Source of the DNA: Nectonema munidae
Taxonomy: Eukaryota > Nematomorpha > Nectonematoida > Nectonematidae
Assembly (NCBI GenBank): GCA_030549495.1
Contig: JAUIRK010000879.1
Coordinates: 620,001-684,000 of the forward strand
DNA length: 64,000 nt
Direction of reading: 5' to 3'
Shown here: piece after piece, positions 61,721 to 64,000 of the stretch
How positions within the stretch are numbered: position 1 is the stretch's first letter
Layout: each line of letters opens with the position of its first letter
The notes under the pieces: model-generated
Databases searched by the model: none
What the model saw: the letters and a program-made list of their open reading frames with translations, nothing else
Told to the model about the DNA's origin: nothing
Position numbers and translations under genes: made by a program

Positions 61721-64000
61721 TATGCCTTTTCAATTTTTCTGTCACTGCTAAAGCTAAAAGCATTGCAGAGTATTTTTCATCTAGAAGTTATCAAACGCTG
61801 ATCAGTGAAATTGCAATTCTTGGATTCGAAACGACGTCATCACTATTCAAAGCCAGATTCTAGATAACGCTAATCACACATATAAATTACATACCTTATT
61901 GATTTCGTATGTCTATGCAACATAATGATTCATTTTTGTTCCGGCCGAAGTGCTGAAAACTGATTTTACATGGACCTTTCACGTCATTTATAAGCCCCAG
62001 TCTAATACCCCTTCCATTGCACAATCATATTGAAAGTTTTAAAATCAATTATTGAAGTATTATTCCAACCGAACCTGAAGTTAGATTCCATAGACAAAAG
62101 AGAATAAAAGCAGCAATTTTTACTTCATTGGATTACTAATATTTCTTAGTGATTTAGTTTATTTTTGTAAAGGAATGTAAATCTGTTAAGCTTTTGAACT
62201 ATTCATTTATTATTTGATGGCAAAATCATAAAATGATCTTTTCACAACATATGTTGAAAAGTCTTTTTTGACAGTTGTCATTTTTATATATTTGAATAGA
62301 TGTTCTCTTTAAAATCAACACTCTTTTTTTATTTATAGTGATAAATTGACAACTAATTTTCATATAATGATTAATTATAGTATTGATACTTTTTCATAGT
62401 AATCTTCTAAGAAATATCGCATTGGTATTTTTGATCAAGGGTAAATATATCCAATTATGGTATGTTAATTTCATGTTAGCATTTAAAACAGTAGTTACCA
62501 AGCAATTAACATAAAAATGGAAGAAACTTAAATAGTTTTACATTTGAATAATTTTCATTTGCTTATTTGTGTAAAAAAGAAGTTTGTAAGCAAGGCCAAT
62601 TAGAATGTCCTTTCTGAATTGAGTAGTTGACTGTTTTTAAGATAAAGTTTATTATTAGGATTGAGTAAAATCACTCCGAAAACAAAGAAATGCCATTCAT
62701 CGCATTTATCATTGGGTTTGATAAGTGTTCAAATTCACTCATAATTTTCTCAAGAATGCTAAAATACAAAGATATTTGCAAAAAATATACGGACGCGCCA
62801 AAATCAAACTACGTGCACAAAAGAGAACCATGCTGGGATAAAGATTATAAAGTAATGAGTAAAGAATAAAATTACTAGAGATCGCACCTTGCTCTAATTT
62901 TTGACGTCGATTGATTTCAAGGATTAGACTTAGAGGTTTACTTAGAGGTTGGCATAAAAATTCCAGCTTCTAGGAAAACTTTTATGTACTTATAGAATTT
63001 ATCTATCTGTCTTTTACAACCCCAAATGTGATAATGTGACTTAAAAATCTTTTTTTTGATTTTATAATTAATTTTGACTTATTGCACGAAATTTTTGACG
63101 TAAAGGAAAATTTGAAGTTTTTTCAAAGACTCCTTTCTTGGATTATATTGGGTTAATAAAAATTTTTTTTGAATAATATTTGATATTTTTGTTTTTTAGA
63201 AATAGTTTTTTAATTATTTTTGAACTTTATTGACCTAAAAAAAATCGAAAAAACAGAAGAAAAAATAGTTCTAACTAGTTTGAAATAGATTTACATTGAT
63301 TGACTTTTTGTTTTATTTGAAAGGACCTTTATTCAATATTTTTATATTTTCCTTACTGTATTTCAGCTTTTTATATTTTTTATATTTATGCAAATTAAAA
63401 CAATATCTACATTAAAAATCAGGAAATAAAGAAGATATTAACTATTTAATTTACAGTTTTCTAAAAACAATTTTACACAAAAAATTTATGCAAATCAATT
63501 GCAAAAAAATTTTTGAGTTTTTATTAACTAAATTGGGAATAAATGACTTTTTTTTCTTTTAAGAAATTGACTTTTGTTCGCCCTGGTGAAAACTTAATCC
63601 AGAAAGTAAATCAACTTTCTCGATTCAATATAAAAATATATTTTATTTAAAATTTAAGACATTTTTGGAGACCATTTCCTCTTAAAATTTTGATGGACAT
63701 TTTCTACAGAGTAGCCATTTTTATTATTAAAAGTATGGATATAAACGTCTTGCTCGTTCGAAACCATATAACATTATGCATTTTCAAGAGGGCATCTCAT
63801 ATAGACGCTAAGCTATGCATTTTCTCGTGGCTAAAGTTTTTGTCCTAGAACTATTCGCTTCAGGACTTTTTGCCGTAGAAATTATTGGCCACTAAAACTT
63901 TTGCGTTAGAGTTTTTTCCTACAAAAAATTTTGCTCTTCAACCTTAGACAATTTAAAACTTAAAATGGTAACTTAAAACAAATTTATTCCTTAACCATTT
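61721..64000. other. AT-rich spacer, hAT-like remnant at right
   Basis: No gene was recognised. Near 63,230-63,585 the sequence resembles 34,790-34,963 (GACTTTATTGACC-type motifs and the tip TTGACTTTTGTTCGCCCTG ending at 63,585). It is thus probably a second decayed copy of that element's right end. Near 63,800-63,930, loosely repeated CTAAAACTTTTG(C)-type phrases occur without clear meaning. Confidence 0.45.

Overview
This is a very AT-rich animal nuclear window with two host genes in a dense bed of DNA-transposon, LINE and SINE fossils. The split gene with short exons and GT-AG introns, the piggyBac/hAT/Merlin/IS630 mix and the protein similarities suggest an invertebrate, probably an arthropod. 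A copepod would fit, but nothing here proves it. No bacterial features, CRISPR array, rRNA or intact tRNA gene was seen.

Layout. 1-5.8 kb is AT-rich DNA with simple and tandem repeats. 5.8-7.6 kb holds a decayed DNA transposon with a CFDTTASN-type transposase. 10.8-27.3 kb is a ten-exon mitochondrial citrate synthase gene (+ strand). Its introns carry nested TTAA MITEs, a roughly 940-bp TGA-triplet array, an IS630/Tc1-type transposase pseudogene interrupted by a LINE tail, and a small hairpin-rich retroinsert. Just downstream (27.9-28.4 kb) lies a rearranged, apparently circularly permuted copy of one citrate synthase intron/exon junction. 29.5-33.4 kb is a hAT fossil on the minus strand, split by a 2.0-kb piggyBac element and a small piggyBac-type MITE. 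37.6-38.7 kb is another hAT fossil. 40.8-41.2 kb is a 363-bp Merlin-like mini-element with perfect TIRs and a perfect 8-bp target duplication. 42.4-49.5 kb is a pair of long direct repeats (about 1.5 and 1.7 kb) around a tandem duplication that was hit by a second piggyBac (44.7-47.5 kb). 51.7-53.7 kb is a third hAT fossil. 56.9-60.2 kb is a non-LTR retrotransposon on the minus strand. 60.6-61.4 kb is an intact, GC-richer five-finger C2H2 protein gene.

How the parts relate. The host genes are independent: one encodes a TCA-cycle enzyme, the other a likely nucleic-acid-binding zinc-finger protein. The rest is a record of insertions with a readable relative order: piggyBac into hAT, MITE B into MITE A, MITE B into a LINE, a LINE tail into an IS630-type gene, and piggyBac into a tandem repeat whose neighbouring unit serves as an empty site. 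The TTAA MITE families and the two piggyBac elements share TTAA targets, which suggests, but does not prove, cross-mobilisation.

Limits. Everything was read by eye. Family names rest on motif recognition, splice sites on GT/AG and protein continuity, and element ends on inverted repeats and target duplications. No alignment or database search was run. No convincing undescribed gene system was found. The most unusual feature is the permuted citrate synthase fragment.
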